Source: Solihabitans fulvus (GTDB taxonomy: Bacteria > Actinomycetota > Actinomycetes > Mycobacteriales > Pseudonocardiaceae). From it: 64,000 nt of DNA. Position numbers and translations under genes: made by a program. Shown in pieces: positions 52,590 through 63,100 of the stretch (its first letter is position 1; each line of letters begins with the position of its first letter). A model generated the notes under the pieces. That model was given only the letters and a program-made list of their open reading frames with translations, had not been told where the DNA came from and made no database searches. Location of the stretch: the NCBI RefSeq assembly GCF_008386585.1, contig NZ_VUOB01000062.1, positions 18,018 through 82,017 on the forward strand, in the 5' to 3' direction.

Positions 52590-53030
52590 GGTGGTTACCT
52601 CCCAAAGAACCTGAACCGTGTTCCTGCCCACCATTTAACTCTCATACTAAGATTCTTGTCCACCGAAATTAGAGTGCGCGACACCACGTCACAGAGCGGC
52701 GGAAGCGGTGGCGGGGACGGCGTCCCGGCAAAGAAGGGGCGACCCGCTCAACCAGCCTGGGGGTCACTGGGAGCGGGCCGCCGACACCAAGCTTAGACAA
52801 CAACCGGCCGACACGCCCAGGTGACCCACCTACTCGGCGCAGAAACTTTGCCCGACACGTCAATCACACGGCGTGAGTGCTCAAGCAACCGGGTGAATTC
52901 CCGGGTCAGCCGCTGTGCCAGCCCCAGTGCACGGCCGATGAACTGAGGATGACGAACGCTGGAACACCCGCGCCCCCGTCCGGCCGTCGCGTCCCCGCCC
53001 GCCCGACCGCCACCGCGACGGACCGCCGTC
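52590..53030. other. Divergent intergenic region
   Basis: About 440 bases. The end near the glycosyltransferase is AT-rich (52635-52675) and should hold its promoter. A short inverted repeat CCGGG/CCCGG surrounds TGAATT near 52890. No gene supported. Confidence 0.4.
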
Positions 53031-53252
53031 ATGGCTGACCCCGGCGCCGAGTCCCAGGGCTGGATCGACTGCCACGACCCGTTCGGCCGGGACCGCTCGG
53101 TGTCCGTGCTGATCGAACGGAACCGCGTGCTGCTGGTCGCCCCGCCAGGGGAGTCCGCCGTGCTGTCCGCCACCCAGACCCGCCGGTTGCATCGCCTGCT
53201 GGACAAGGCCGCCGACAGCGTCGCCCCAACCGCAGACCATCCGGAGACCTGA
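53031..53252 (+). CDS. Small hypothetical protein
   Basis: 73 residues. DPFGRDRSVSVLIERNRVLL and VAPPGESAVLSATQTRRLHR suggest a short beta-strand core and one helix. No signal peptide or membrane segment; family not recognised. Its stop is 5 bases before the next gene's start, so the two form a pair. Confidence 0.6.
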   Translation: MADPGAESQGWIDCHDPFGRDRSVSVLIERNRVLLVAPPGESAVLSATQTRRLHRLLDKAADSVAPTADHPET

Positions 53253-53257
53253 CACCC

Positions 53258-53761
53258 GTGGACGAGTCACTGCGCAACGCCGTCCTGCAACGGCTGGCCC
53301 TGCTGGACCAGATCGCCGCCGAGGGCGAGGCCGACGCGCTGCTGCCGCTGGCCCGCGCGGAGATCCACCGCCTCGCCGACGGCTGGCGACTGCTGCTCAC
53401 CGTGCACCAGCCCGACGAGGACGGCCGCTGCCGCGCCTGCCCCGGCTGGCTGCGCCGCCGCCGCTGGCCGTGCCAGGTATGGCTCATGGCACACCAACAC
53501 CTGATCTGCGAGGGCGTGCCCTACCGGGAACGCAGGCGCCCGCTGCGCAATCCGTTCGGCCGGCGATACAGCGTGTCCACCGAACAGGACGCCCCGACCC
53601 CCGACGCGGACCCGGCCGCCTCGACCGAGGTCACCATCGAGATTCCCGTCGTGCCAACGGACTTCGCGCCGACCGAGCCCGTCCACGCCCAACTGGTCGC
53701 CGAACCGGCGCACGAGCGATCTTCGGCGTCGGGTCGCGCCAGGCACGCGCTGCCCGAATAG
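53258..53761 (+). CDS. Hypothetical protein with Cys-containing central motif
   Basis: 167 residues from GTG 53258 (GGAG 11 bases upstream). The first 70 residues are helical; DEDGRCRACPGWLRRRRWPC holds three Cys, possibly with a fourth at LICEG, which may bind a metal. The C-terminal third is acidic and Pro-rich. Family not recognised. Pairs with the 73-residue gene just upstream (53031-53252). Confidence 0.65.
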   Translation: MDESLRNAVLQRLALLDQIAAEGEADALLPLARAEIHRLADGWRLLLTVHQPDEDGRCRACPGWLRRRRWPCQVWLMAHQHLICEGVPYRERRRPLRNPFGRRYSVSTEQDAPTPDADPAASTEVTIEIPVVPTDFAPTEPVHAQLVAEPAHERSSASGRARHALPE

Positions 53762-53954
53762 CCGACGCGACGGCACGCGCGGGCGTGACCGATTCGCCGG
53801 GTCTCCGGCCCGGCGCCCTCCTGTGCCCATTCGCCGACCTCGCGACACGAGATAAGGCAGGATGTCCCCGGCAGCGGGCCGCGTGGTCCGTCGCGAGGAC
53901 CACGCGAGGATCGGCACGTGCCAGCGCCGACGCGTCAGCAATCGGGAGGGATGC

Positions 53955-55226
53955 GTGCACGACGGCAGTGGCCGCATCGTGGTGCAGGGCCTGACCAAAC
54001 AGTTCGGTCAGGTCGCCGCGGTGCAGAACCTCAGCTTCACGGTGGAGCCGGGTTCGGTGACCGGCTTCCTCGGCCCGAACGGGGCGGGCAAGACGACCAC
54101 GTTGCGCATGCTCCTGGGCCTGGTGTCGCCGACCGGTGGGCATTCCACCATCAACGGCCTGCCCTTCGGCCAGCTCGGCAACCCCGGCAGGGTCGTCGGC
54201 GCGGTGCTTGAGGCGCAGGGCTTCCACCCCAAGCGCTCCGCCCGCAACCACCTGCGCGTCTACGCGGCCGCGATGGGCGTGCCGGACGAGCGCGCCGACC
54301 AGGTGCTCCAGCTCGTCGGCCTCGGCGGCGCCGCGGACCGCGGCGCTGGCGGCTTCTCGCTCGGCATGAAGCAGCGCCTCGCCCTGGCGACCGCGCTGCT
54401 CGGCGACCCGCAGGTGCTGGTGCTCGACGAGCCCGCCAACGGCCTGGACCCGGAGGGCATCGCGTGGCTGCGCGGTTTCCTCCAGTCCTTCGCCCGCAGC
54501 GGCCGGACCGTGCTGATCTCCAGCCACCTGCTGGCCGAGGTCGAGCAGACCGTCGACCAGGTGGTGATCATCAGCCGCGGCCAGACCATGTACTACGGGC
54601 CGCTGGAGAACCTGCGCCGCTCGCAGCAGCAGCGGGTGCTCGTGCAGCCATCGGACGGCGCCGCGCTGGTCACCGCCCTCCAGGCGGAGGGCATCACCGC
54701 GATCGAGCAGATCCCGGACGGCAGGCTCGCCATCTCGGGCGTGGACGCCAAGCAGGTCGGCGACATCGCGGCGAAGGCGCAGATCTCGATCTACGGCATC
54801 CAGGTCGAGCAGATCGACCTCGAGCGGATCTTCTTCCAGCTCACCAGCGGCCAGTACACCGCGGCGGGCCCGAACCAGTACGCCGGCCCGCAGGGCCCCG
54901 GCGGCTGGGGTCCCCCGCCGACCGGTCCGCAGCAGCAGCAGCAGTACGCGCCGCCGCAGCAGTACGCCCAGCAGCCTCCGCCGCAGGACCCGTACGCCCA
55001 GCAACAGCAGCAGCAGTACGCCCAGCCGCAGCAGCCCTACGCCCAGCCGCCGCAGCAGTACGCCCAGCAACCCCCACCCGGGTATCCGCCGCAGGACGGC
55101 CCCCCGCCCGGCTACCCGCAACCGGACGCCCAGCAGCCGCAGGGCTATCCGCCGGCCGGCCCGCCGCAGCCGGGCGGACCGCAGGACTACCAGCAGCCGG
55201 GCCAGGGTTTCGGGGGTAACGCCTGA
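53955..55226 (+). CDS. ABC transporter ATP-binding protein with Q/P/Y-rich C-terminal tail
   Basis: 423 residues from GTG 53955 (GGGAGG upstream). Walker A GPNGAGKTTT (about 39-48), signature FSLGMKQR (about 133), Walker B VLVLDEPANGLD (about 154), H-loop SSHLL. It resembles the drug-export (DrrA-like) subfamily. After residue 295 comes an unusual tail of about 128 residues made of QQY, PPQ and GYPP units, likely disordered. Its stop overlaps the permease start (TGATG), so the two genes are translationally coupled. Confidence 0.93.
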   Translation: MHDGSGRIVVQGLTKQFGQVAAVQNLSFTVEPGSVTGFLGPNGAGKTTTLRMLLGLVSPTGGHSTINGLPFGQLGNPGRVVGAVLEAQGFHPKRSARNHLRVYAAAMGVPDERADQVLQLVGLGGAADRGAGGFSLGMKQRLALATALLGDPQVLVLDEPANGLDPEGIAWLRGFLQSFARSGRTVLISSHLLAEVEQTVDQVVIISRGQTMYYGPLENLRRSQQQRVLVQPSDGAALVTALQAEGITAIEQIPDGRLAISGVDAKQVGDIAAKAQISIYGIQVEQIDLERIFFQLTSGQYTAAGPNQYAGPQGPGGWGPPPTGPQQQQQYAPPQQYAQQPPPQDPYAQQQQQQYAQPQQPYAQPPQQYAQQPPPGYPPQDGPPPGYPQPDAQQPQGYPPAGPPQPGGPQDYQQPGQGFGGNA

Positions 55227-56092
55227 TGGGCAACCTGATCAGAGCCGAGTTCCGCAAGATCTTCACCACCAAGCTCTGGTGGGCCCTGCTCATTCCGACC
55301 GTGGTGCTCGCGCTCGGCTGGTCCTGGATCTGGGCGGCCCTGGCCACCTCGCTGTCCGACAAGATCACCTCCGACCCGGAGATGCAGCAGCTCGGCGTGA
55401 GCGTCAACACGCTGCCGCTGTCGGTCTTCGGGTTCGCGCGGGCGATCAACATCAGCACGATCTTCCCGATGATCATGGGTGGCCTCGCGCTGTCCAGCGA
55501 GATCAGCAGGCGGACGATCACCACCAGCTACCTCACCGCGCCGTCGCGGGTGTCGCTGCTGACCAGCAAGCTCATCACCTACGTGGTGTTCGGGCTGCTC
55601 TACGGCGTCGTCATCACCGCGTTCGCCAGCCTCGGCATCGCCATCGGCTCGGACAAGGCGCTGCTGCCCGACGTGGGCGGCTGGGCGCTGATGGCCTCGG
55701 TCGGCATCCTCGAGACGCTGCTGTGGACGCTGCTCGCGATCGGCGTCGGCGCGCTGATCGGCAACGTGGTCGGCTCGGTGCTGACCCTGCTGCTGTACTC
55801 GCTGATGCTGGAGAACCTGATCGACCTGGTGCTGCCGGGCCACTGGGCCGGCATCCTGCCCAACGGCGCGGCCAACGGGCTCACCGGCTCGGTCGCCTCG
55901 AAGATCTTCCTCGACACGGTGCCGCCCATCGAGAACCCGACGCTGCGCGACGGCGTCGAGCGGGTGGTACGCGGTGTCTCCGGTGCGGCTGGCGCGTTCG
56001 ACTGGTGGGCCAGCGGGTTGATCTTCGCCGGCTGGATGGCCGTGTTCTTCGGCCTGGGCTGGCTGATCAGCCAGCGCCGCGACATCACGTAG
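55226..56092 (+). CDS. ABC-2-type transporter permease
   Basis: 288 residues with six membrane helices. The start MGNLIRAEFRKIFTTKLWWA is typical of ABC-2 permeases. Its partner is the ATPase just upstream; together they form an exporter of unknown substrate. The start overlaps the ATPase stop by one base. Confidence 0.92.
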   Translation: MGNLIRAEFRKIFTTKLWWALLIPTVVLALGWSWIWAALATSLSDKITSDPEMQQLGVSVNTLPLSVFGFARAINISTIFPMIMGGLALSSEISRRTITTSYLTAPSRVSLLTSKLITYVVFGLLYGVVITAFASLGIAIGSDKALLPDVGGWALMASVGILETLLWTLLAIGVGALIGNVVGSVLTLLLYSLMLENLIDLVLPGHWAGILPNGAANGLTGSVASKIFLDTVPPIENPTLRDGVERVVRGVSGAAGAFDWWASGLIFAGWMAVFFGLGWLISQRRDIT

Positions 56093-56116
56093 ATCGCTCT
56101 TCGCACAGCAGCATCC

Positions 56117-56154
56117 CGACGACCCGGTGCCCCTCGCGGCGCCGGGTCGTCGGC
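56117..56154 (+). terminator. Hairpin terminator after the ABC permease gene
   Basis: CCGACGACCCGG pairs with CCGGGTCGTCGG across a 14-base loop. Confidence 0.8.
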
Positions 56155-56188
56155 GTCGGGGCCGGAAATCCCGGCATAGAGTGGTTCG

Positions 56189-59100
56189 GTGTCCGAAACA
56201 ACCAGCGCGCCGGGCTGGATCCGCCGGCTGTCCTCGGCCTGCTGGCGGCATCCCCGCGTGGTGCTGCTGTCGCTGGCCGCCTCGGTGCTCGGCGTTGGCC
56301 TCCAGGCCGCGGGTCCGCTGCTGATCAAGGTCGCGGTCGACGACGCGGTCGGCGGCAATACCCATCGGCTGCTGACCCTGGTCGTGGCGCTGGCCGCGAT
56401 GGACCTGCTCACCTTCGTCAGCGCCTTCCTGCGCCGCTACCTCGGCGGCCGGCTGTCCCTCGACGTGCAGCACGACCTGCGGCGGGCCGTGTTCGGCGCG
56501 GTGCAGCGGCTGGACGGCGGCAGCCAGGACGCGCTGCGCACCGGCCAGGTCGTGTCCCGCTCGATCACCGACCTGCAACTGGTGCAGGGGCTGCTGTCCA
56601 TGGTCCCGCTGGCGATCGGCACCGTGGTCTTCGCGGTGGTCGCGCTCGGCGCGATGCTGTGGCTGTCGCCGCTGCTGACGGTCATCGCGCTCGTGGTCAC
56701 CCCGGTGGTCGCCGTGGTCGCGGTGCGCAGCAGGAAGGTGCTGTTCCCGGCCACCTGGTCGGCGCAGCAGCGCGCGGCGGACGTGGCCCAGCACGTCGAG
56801 GAGACCGTCACCGGCGTCCGCGTGGTCAAGGGCTTCGGTCAGGAGGCGCGCGAGGTGAGCAGGCTGGAACGCCGCGCTCGGGCGCTGTTCGCCGAGCGGA
56901 TGCGGGCGGCGAAGCTGACCGCCCGGCCCGCCGCGACGCTCACCGCGATGCCGGCGGCCGGCCAGGTCGCCGTCCTCGCCCTCGGCGGCTGGATGGCGCT
57001 GCACGGCCAGGTCACCCTCGGCACGTTCCTCGCCTTCGCCAGCTACGTGGCGAACCTGATCGGGCCCGCGCGGCTGCTGTCCAGCCTGATGGTCAACGCC
57101 CAGCTGGCCAGGGCCGGTGTCGAGCGCGTCTACGAGCTGATCGACTCGCAGCCCGACGTCGCCGACGCGCCGGGCGCGGTCGCCGTGCCGGACGGCCCGC
57201 TTGAGGTCCAGCTGGACGGGATCACCTTCGGCTACACCCGCAGCGAACCGGTGCTGCGGGACGTGAGCCTGCGGGTCCGGCCGGGCGAGACCCTCGCGCT
57301 GGTCGGCACGGCGGGCTCTGGCAAGTCGACGGTGTCGCTGCTGCTGCCCCGCTTCTACGACGTGCACGACGGCGCGATCCGGGTGGGCGGGCTGGACGTC
57401 CGCACGGTGCGGCTCGCCTCGCTGCGCGGCGCGGTCGGCGTGGTGTTCGAGGAGGCGTTCCTGTTCTCCGACACCGTGCGCGCGAACATCGCCTACGGCA
57501 GGCCGGACGCCACCGACGACGAGGTGCTGGCCGCGGCGCGGGCCGCCGAGGCGCACCGGTTCATCGAGGAGCTGCCGCAGGGCTACGACACCCCGGTCGG
57601 CGAGCGCGGGCTCACCCTGTCCGGCGGGCAGCGGCAGCGCGTCGCGCTGGCCAGGGCGCTGCTGTCCGACCCGAGGGTGCTGGTGCTGGACGACGCGACC
57701 TCGGCGGTGGACGCGGCCACCGAAGCGGCCATCCACGACACGCTGCGCGCGGTCACCGCGCAGCGCACCACGCTGCTGATCGCGCACCGGCGGTCCTCGC
57801 TGGCGCTGGCCGACCGGATCGCCGTGCTGGACGCGGGCCGGGTGGTCGACGTCGGCACGCACGAGGAGCTGACCGGGCGCTGCGAGCTGTACCGGGAGCT
57901 GCTGGCCGGGCCCGGCGACGCCATCGAGGACCCGGAGGTCCGCGTGGCCGAGGACCTGGCGCCCGGCCCCGACGGCACCACCCCGGCGCTGTGGCCGGAG
58001 CCCGCGCCGGACGAGGGGTTCGACGACCGCGCCGCCGCGACGGCCACGGCGGCGGCCAACGCGGGCCCGCGCGCCGGCCGGCTCGGCGGTGGCGGCGGTG
58101 GCCGGGGCGGCGGCGGCATCGGGGGCGGGGCCGCGCTGATCGGCGCCCTGCCGCCGACGCCGGAGCTGCTGGCCGGCGTGCGCGCGCTGCCGCCCGCCAC
58201 CGAGGAGCCCGACGTGGCCGGCGAGGACCCCACCGCGCCGGATCCGGGTTTCCGGCTGGTCACGCTGCTGCGGCCGGTCCGCTGGGCACTGGTGCTGGTC
58301 GGCCTGCTGGTGGTCGTCGACACGCTCAGCTCGGTGCTGCTGCCCGGCCTGGTCCGCTACGGCATCGACCAGGGCGTGGCCACCGGCACCGCGACCGCGC
58401 TGTGGATCGCCACGGCCGTCGGCGCGGCCCTTGTCCTGGTCGGCCTCGCCAACTCGATGGTCAGCACGGTGCTCACCGCGCGGGTCGGCGAGCGGCTGCT
58501 GTACCTGCTGCGGGTGCGCAGCTACGCGCACCTGCAACGGCTCGGCCTCGACTACTACGAGCGCGAGCTGGCCGGCCGCATCATGACCAGGATGACCACG
58601 GACGTCGACGCGCTGTCCTCGTTCCTCCAGACCGGGCTCACCACGGCGGTGGTGAGCGTGCTCACCGTCGCCGGCATCGCGGTGGCGCTGCTGGTCACCG
58701 ACGCCTCGCTGGCGCTGGTGGCGCTCGCCGTGCTGCCGCCGCTGATCGTCGCGACGCTGGTGTTCCGGCGGCTGTCCACGACGGCCTACGCGGAGGCGCG
58801 GGAGCGGGTCAGCGCCGTCAACGCCGACCTCCAGGAGAACGTCACCGGGCTGCGGGTGTCCCAGGCGTTCACCAGGGAGGGCCGTTCGGCGCAGGCGTTC
58901 GCCGAGCGCAGCGACGCCTACCGGCGATCGAGGCTGCGCGCGCAGCGGTACATCGCGACGTACTTCCCGTTCGTGGCGCTGCTGTCCGGTCTCGCGCAGT
59001 CCGCCGTCCTCGCGGTCGGCGCGTACCGGGTCGCCGACGGCACCCTCACACCCGGCGTGCTGCTGGCGTTCCTGCTGTACCTGGGGTTGTTCTTCTCGCC

Positions 59101-59995
59101 GGTGCAGCAGCTCTCCGGCGTGTTCGACGGCTACCAGCAGGCCAGGGTCGGGCTGAGCCGCATCGGCGACCTGCTGCGCACGCCGACCACCGTCGCCCAG
59201 GCCGAGCATCCCGCCCCGGTGCCGGCGCGGCTGCGCGGCGCGGTTGAGCTGCGCGAGGTGAGCTTCCGCTACCCGGGCGCCGAGCGGCCCGCGCTGGACC
59301 GGGTGTCGCTGCTGGTGCCGCCCGGCCAGACCGTCGCGCTGGTCGGCGAGACGGGCGCCGGCAAGTCGACGCTGGTCAAGCTGGTCGCCAGGTTCTACGA
59401 CGCGACCTCGGGCCAGGTGCTGGTGGACGGCACTGACGTGCGGGACTACGACCTGCCGGCGTTCCGGCAGCGGCTTGGCGTGGTGCCGCAGGAGGCGCAC
59501 CTGTTCGGCGGCGACGTGGCCGACAACGTCCGCTACGGCAGGCCGGACGCCGACCGCGCCGAGGTCGAGCGCGCGGTGCGGGCGGTCGGCGCGCTGCCCG
59601 TGGTCGCCGCGCTGCCCTCGGCGTTCCGCCAGCAGGTCGGCGAGCGCGGCCAGGGCCTGTCCGCCGGGCAGCGGCAGCTGGTCGCGCTGGCCAGGGCCGA
59701 GCTGGTCGACCCCGACCTGCTGCTGCTGGACGAGGCGACGGCCGCGCTTGACCCGTCGACGGAGGCCGCGGTGCTGGCCGCGAACGACCGGCTGGCCGGC
59801 GAGCGCACCACGTTCGTGGTGGCGCACCGGTTGGCGACGGCGGCGCGGGCGGACCGGATCGTGGTGCTCGACGGCGGCCGGATCGTGGAGCAGGGCAGTC
59901 ACGCCGAGCTGCTGGCCGCCGGTGGCGCGTACGCGCGGCTGTGGCGGTTCGGCGCGGGCGAGCCGGGCTCCCCCGACGACAGCGCGGTGGCGTGA
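56189..59995 (+). CDS. Fused ABC exporter (TMD-NBD-TMD-NBD), heterodimer type
   Basis: 1268 residues, two exporter halves in one chain, as in mycobacterial Rv0194. NBD1 (about 345-585): Walker A GTAGSGKST, Q-loop replaced by Glu (VFEEAFLF), signature LSGGQRQR, Walker B LVLDDATS with Asp where the catalytic Glu is expected. NBD2 (about 1005-1240): GETGAGKST, VPQEAHLF, LSAGQRQL and LLLLDEATAALD, intact. One degenerate site is normal in asymmetric exporters such as TM287/288. The two halves are joined by a Gly/Arg linker (about 625-650, GGGGGGRGGGG). It probably exports drugs or lipids. Confidence 0.93.
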   Translation: MSETTSAPGWIRRLSSACWRHPRVVLLSLAASVLGVGLQAAGPLLIKVAVDDAVGGNTHRLLTLVVALAAMDLLTFVSAFLRRYLGGRLSLDVQHDLRRAVFGAVQRLDGGSQDALRTGQVVSRSITDLQLVQGLLSMVPLAIGTVVFAVVALGAMLWLSPLLTVIALVVTPVVAVVAVRSRKVLFPATWSAQQRAADVAQHVEETVTGVRVVKGFGQEAREVSRLERRARALFAERMRAAKLTARPAATLTAMPAAGQVAVLALGGWMALHGQVTLGTFLAFASYVANLIGPARLLSSLMVNAQLARAGVERVYELIDSQPDVADAPGAVAVPDGPLEVQLDGITFGYTRSEPVLRDVSLRVRPGETLALVGTAGSGKSTVSLLLPRFYDVHDGAIRVGGLDVRTVRLASLRGAVGVVFEEAFLFSDTVRANIAYGRPDATDDEVLAAARAAEAHRFIEELPQGYDTPVGERGLTLSGGQRQRVALARALLSDPRVLVLDDATSAVDAATEAAIHDTLRAVTAQRTTLLIAHRRSSLALADRIAVLDAGRVVDVGTHEELTGRCELYRELLAGPGDAIEDPEVRVAEDLAPGPDGTTPALWPEPAPDEGFDDRAAATATAAANAGPRAGRLGGGGGGRGGGGIGGGAALIGALPPTPELLAGVRALPPATEEPDVAGEDPTAPDPGFRLVTLLRPVRWALVLVGLLVVVDTLSSVLLPGLVRYGIDQGVATGTATALWIATAVGAALVLVGLANSMVSTVLTARVGERLLYLLRVRSYAHLQRLGLDYYERELAGRIMTRMTTDVDALSSFLQTGLTTAVVSVLTVAGIAVALLVTDASLALVALAVLPPLIVATLVFRRLSTTAYAEARERVSAVNADLQENVTGLRVSQAFTREGRSAQAFAERSDAYRRSRLRAQRYIATYFPFVALLSGLAQSAVLAVGAYRVADGTLTPGVLLAFLLYLGLFFSPVQQLSGVFDGYQQARVGLSRIGDLLRTPTTVAQAEHPAPVPARLRGAVELREVSFRYPGAERPALDRVSLLVPPGQTVALVGETGAGKSTLVKLVARFYDATSGQVLVDGTDVRDYDLPAFRQRLGVVPQEAHLFGGDVADNVRYGRPDADRAEVERAVRAVGALPVVAALPSAFRQQVGERGQGLSAGQRQLVALARAELVDPDLLLLDEATAALDPSTEAAVLAANDRLAGERTTFVVAHRLATAARADRIVVLDGGRIVEQGSHAELLAAGGAYARLWRFGAGEPGSPDDSAVA

Positions 59996-60178
59996 TCTTG
60001 TGACGCGGCAGCGTGACGCAGATCATCTCGGCGCGCGGACCCGGCGATCAGGATCGATCCTGTGACGGAACGCTCCTTGCGTGCTGCCTCCCGTGTATGA
60101 AGTGCCACGTTTGGAGGACTAACCTGCTTACGAGTGTGTCAATACCAAGAGCGAGATGGATAGAGGCGAGCGCAAGCC

Positions 60179-63100
60179 GTGTCCAGCAGCAGTCCTGCGT
60201 CGCAGTTCGGCCCCAACGAGTGGCTCGTCGAGGAAATGTATGAGCAGTTCCTCGCCGACCCGTCGTCCGTAGATCCGGCGTGGCATGACTTCTTCGCCGA
60301 CTACAAGCCGACGCAGCGCGTGAGCGGCAATGGGGGTGTTGCCACCCAGTCCGCTGGCGCGAGCACCGCCGCGACGACCGCGACGACGACCAGCACCCCG
60401 ACCGTTGGCACGCCGGCTCCGGCCGCGCCCGCCGCGCAGACCGCGCCGCAGAGCAACGGCCAGCCGGCCGCGGCTCCCGCGCCGGCAGCCGCCGCGAAGC
60501 CCGCCGCCGCCGCGGCGCCGACGCTGCCGCCGACCGGCAAGCCGGTTCCGGCGCAGGCCGCGGCGACGCCGGTCAAGCCGGCCGACGGCGAGCAGCACAA
60601 GCCCATTCGCGGGGCCGCCTCGGCGATCGTGAAGAACATGGAGCAGTCGCTCACCGTGCCGACCGCGACGAGCGTGCGCGCGGTCCCGGCGAAGCTGCTC
60701 GCGGACAACCGCATCGTGATCAACAACCACCTGAAGCGGACGCGGGGCGGGAAGGTCTCCTTCACGCACCTGATCGGCTACGCGCTGGTGCGGGCGCTCC
60801 AGGCGTACCCGAACATGAACCGGCACTTCGGTGTGATCGACGGCAAGCCGAACCTGATCACGCCGGAGCACGTCAACCTCGGCCTCGCCATCGACCTGCC
60901 CGGCAAGGACGGCCAGCGCACGCTGGTGGTCGCCTCGATCAAGGGCTGCGAGGCGATGACCTTCGCGCAGTTCTGGCAGGCCTACGAGGACCTGATCCGC
61001 AAGGCGCGCGGCGGCTCGCTGGCCGCCGACGACTTCGCCGGCACCACGATCTCGCTGACCAACCCCGGCACCATCGGCACCAACCACTCGGTGCCGAGGC
61101 TGACCGCGGGCCAGGGCGCGATCATCGGCGTCGGCGCGATGGAGTACCCGGCGCACTTCCAGGGCACGAGCGAGCGCGCGCTGGTCGACATGGGCGTCAG
61201 CAAGATCATCACGCTGACCTCCACCTACGACCACCGGATCATCCAGGGCGCGGAGTCCGGCGAGTTCCTGCGCCGCGTGCACCAGCTGCTGCTCGGCGAG
61301 GACCGCTTCTACGACGACATCTTCACGTCGCTGCGGCTGCCCTACGAGCCGATCCGCTGGGTCGAGGACATCCCGGAGGGCGCGGTCGACAAGACCGCGC
61401 GGGTGCTCGAGCTGGTCGAGGCGTTCCGGACCCGGGGCCACCTGATGGCCGACACGGACCCGCTGAACTACCGGCAGCGCCGGCACGAGGACCTCGACGT
61501 CCTCTCGCACGGCCTGACCCTGTGGGACCTGGACCGCGAGTTCCCGGTCGGCGGCTTCGCCGGCAAGGAGAAGATGAAGCTGCGCGACATCCTCGGGGTG
61601 CTGCGCAACTCCTACTGCCGCACCGTCGGCGTCGAGTACACGCACATCCTCGACCCTGCGGAGCGCCGCTGGATTCAGGAGCGGGTCGAGGTCTCGCACG
61701 AGAAGCCGCCGGCCACCGTGCAGAAGTACATCCTGTCCAAGCTCAACGCCGCCGAGGCGTTCGAGACGTTCCTCCAGACCAAGTACGTCGGCCAGAAGCG
61801 GTTCTCGCTCGAGGGCGGCGAGACGGTCATCCCGCTGCTGGACGCGGTGCTGGACAAGGCCGCCGAGCACGAGCTGGACGAGGTCGTCATCGGCATGCCG
61901 CACCGAGGCAGGCTGAACGTGCTGGCGAACATCGTCGGCAAGCCGATCTCGCAGATCTTCCGCGAGTTCGAGGGCAACCTCGACCCCGGCCAGGCGCACG
62001 GCTCCGGCGACGTGAAGTACCACCTCGGCGCCGAGGGCAAGTACTTCCGGATGTTCGGCGACGGCGAGGTCAAGGTCTCGCTGACCGCCAACCCGTCCCA
62101 CCTCGAGGCCGTCGACCCGGTGCTGGAAGGCATCGTCCGGGCCAAGCAGGACATCCTGGACAAGGGCGGCGAGGGCTTCTCCGTGCTGCCGCTGGCGATG
62201 CACGGCGACGCGGCGTTCGCCGGCCAGGGCGTGGTCGCCGAGACGCTGAACCTGGCGCTGCTGCGCGGCTACCGCACCGGCGGCACCGTGCACGTGGTGG
62301 TCAACAACCAGGTCGGCTTCACCACCGCGCCGGAGCACTCGCGGTCGAGCAAGTACTCCACCGACGTGGCGAAGATGATCGGCGCGCCGATCTTCCACGT
62401 GAACGGCGACGACCCCGAGGCGTGCTGCTGGGTGGCCAAGCTGGCCGTCGACTACCGGCAGGCGTTCGGCAAGGACGTCGTGATCGACATGGTCTGCTAC
62501 CGGCGCAGGGGCCACAACGAGGGCGACGACCCCTCGATGACCCAGCCGGAGATGTACGACGTCATCGACACCAAGCGCAGCGTCCGCAAGACCTACACCG
62601 AGGCGCTGATCGGCCGGGGCGACATCTCGGTGGACGAGGCGGAGAAGGCGCTGCGCGACTTCTCCAGCCAGTTGGAGCACGTCTTCAACGAGGTCCGCGA
62701 GCTGGAGAAGCACCCGATCGTGGCGAGCCCGTCGGTCGAGGCCGAGCAGCAGGTGCCGGCCAAGGTGTCCACGGCCGTGTCCCGCGAGGTGCTGGAGCGG
62801 ATCGCCGACGCGCACGTCAACGTGCCGGACGGCTTCACCCCGCACCCGAGGGTCAAGCCGGTGCTGGAGCGGCGCGCGAAGATGGCCCGCGAGGGCGGCA
62901 TCGACTGGGCGTTCGGCGAGCTGCTCGCGTTCGGCTCGCTGGCGATCGAGGGCAGGATGGTCCGGCTGTCCGGCCAGGACTCGCGCCGGGGCACCTTCAC
63001 CCAGCGGCACGCGGTGCTGATCGACCGCAAGACCGGCCAGGAGTACACGCCGCTCCAGAACCTCGGCGAGGACCAGGGCAAGTTCCTGGCCTACGACTCG

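Noticed and set aside
55187..59902. A 1571-codon open frame on the minus strand opposite the ABC exporter
   Set aside because: Arg/Gln/His-rich shadow of a strong GC-biased gene, with no motif or domain. The same applies to 60128-63886 (minus), 22349-24730 (minus), 2390-4345 (minus) and 45843-49655 (plus).
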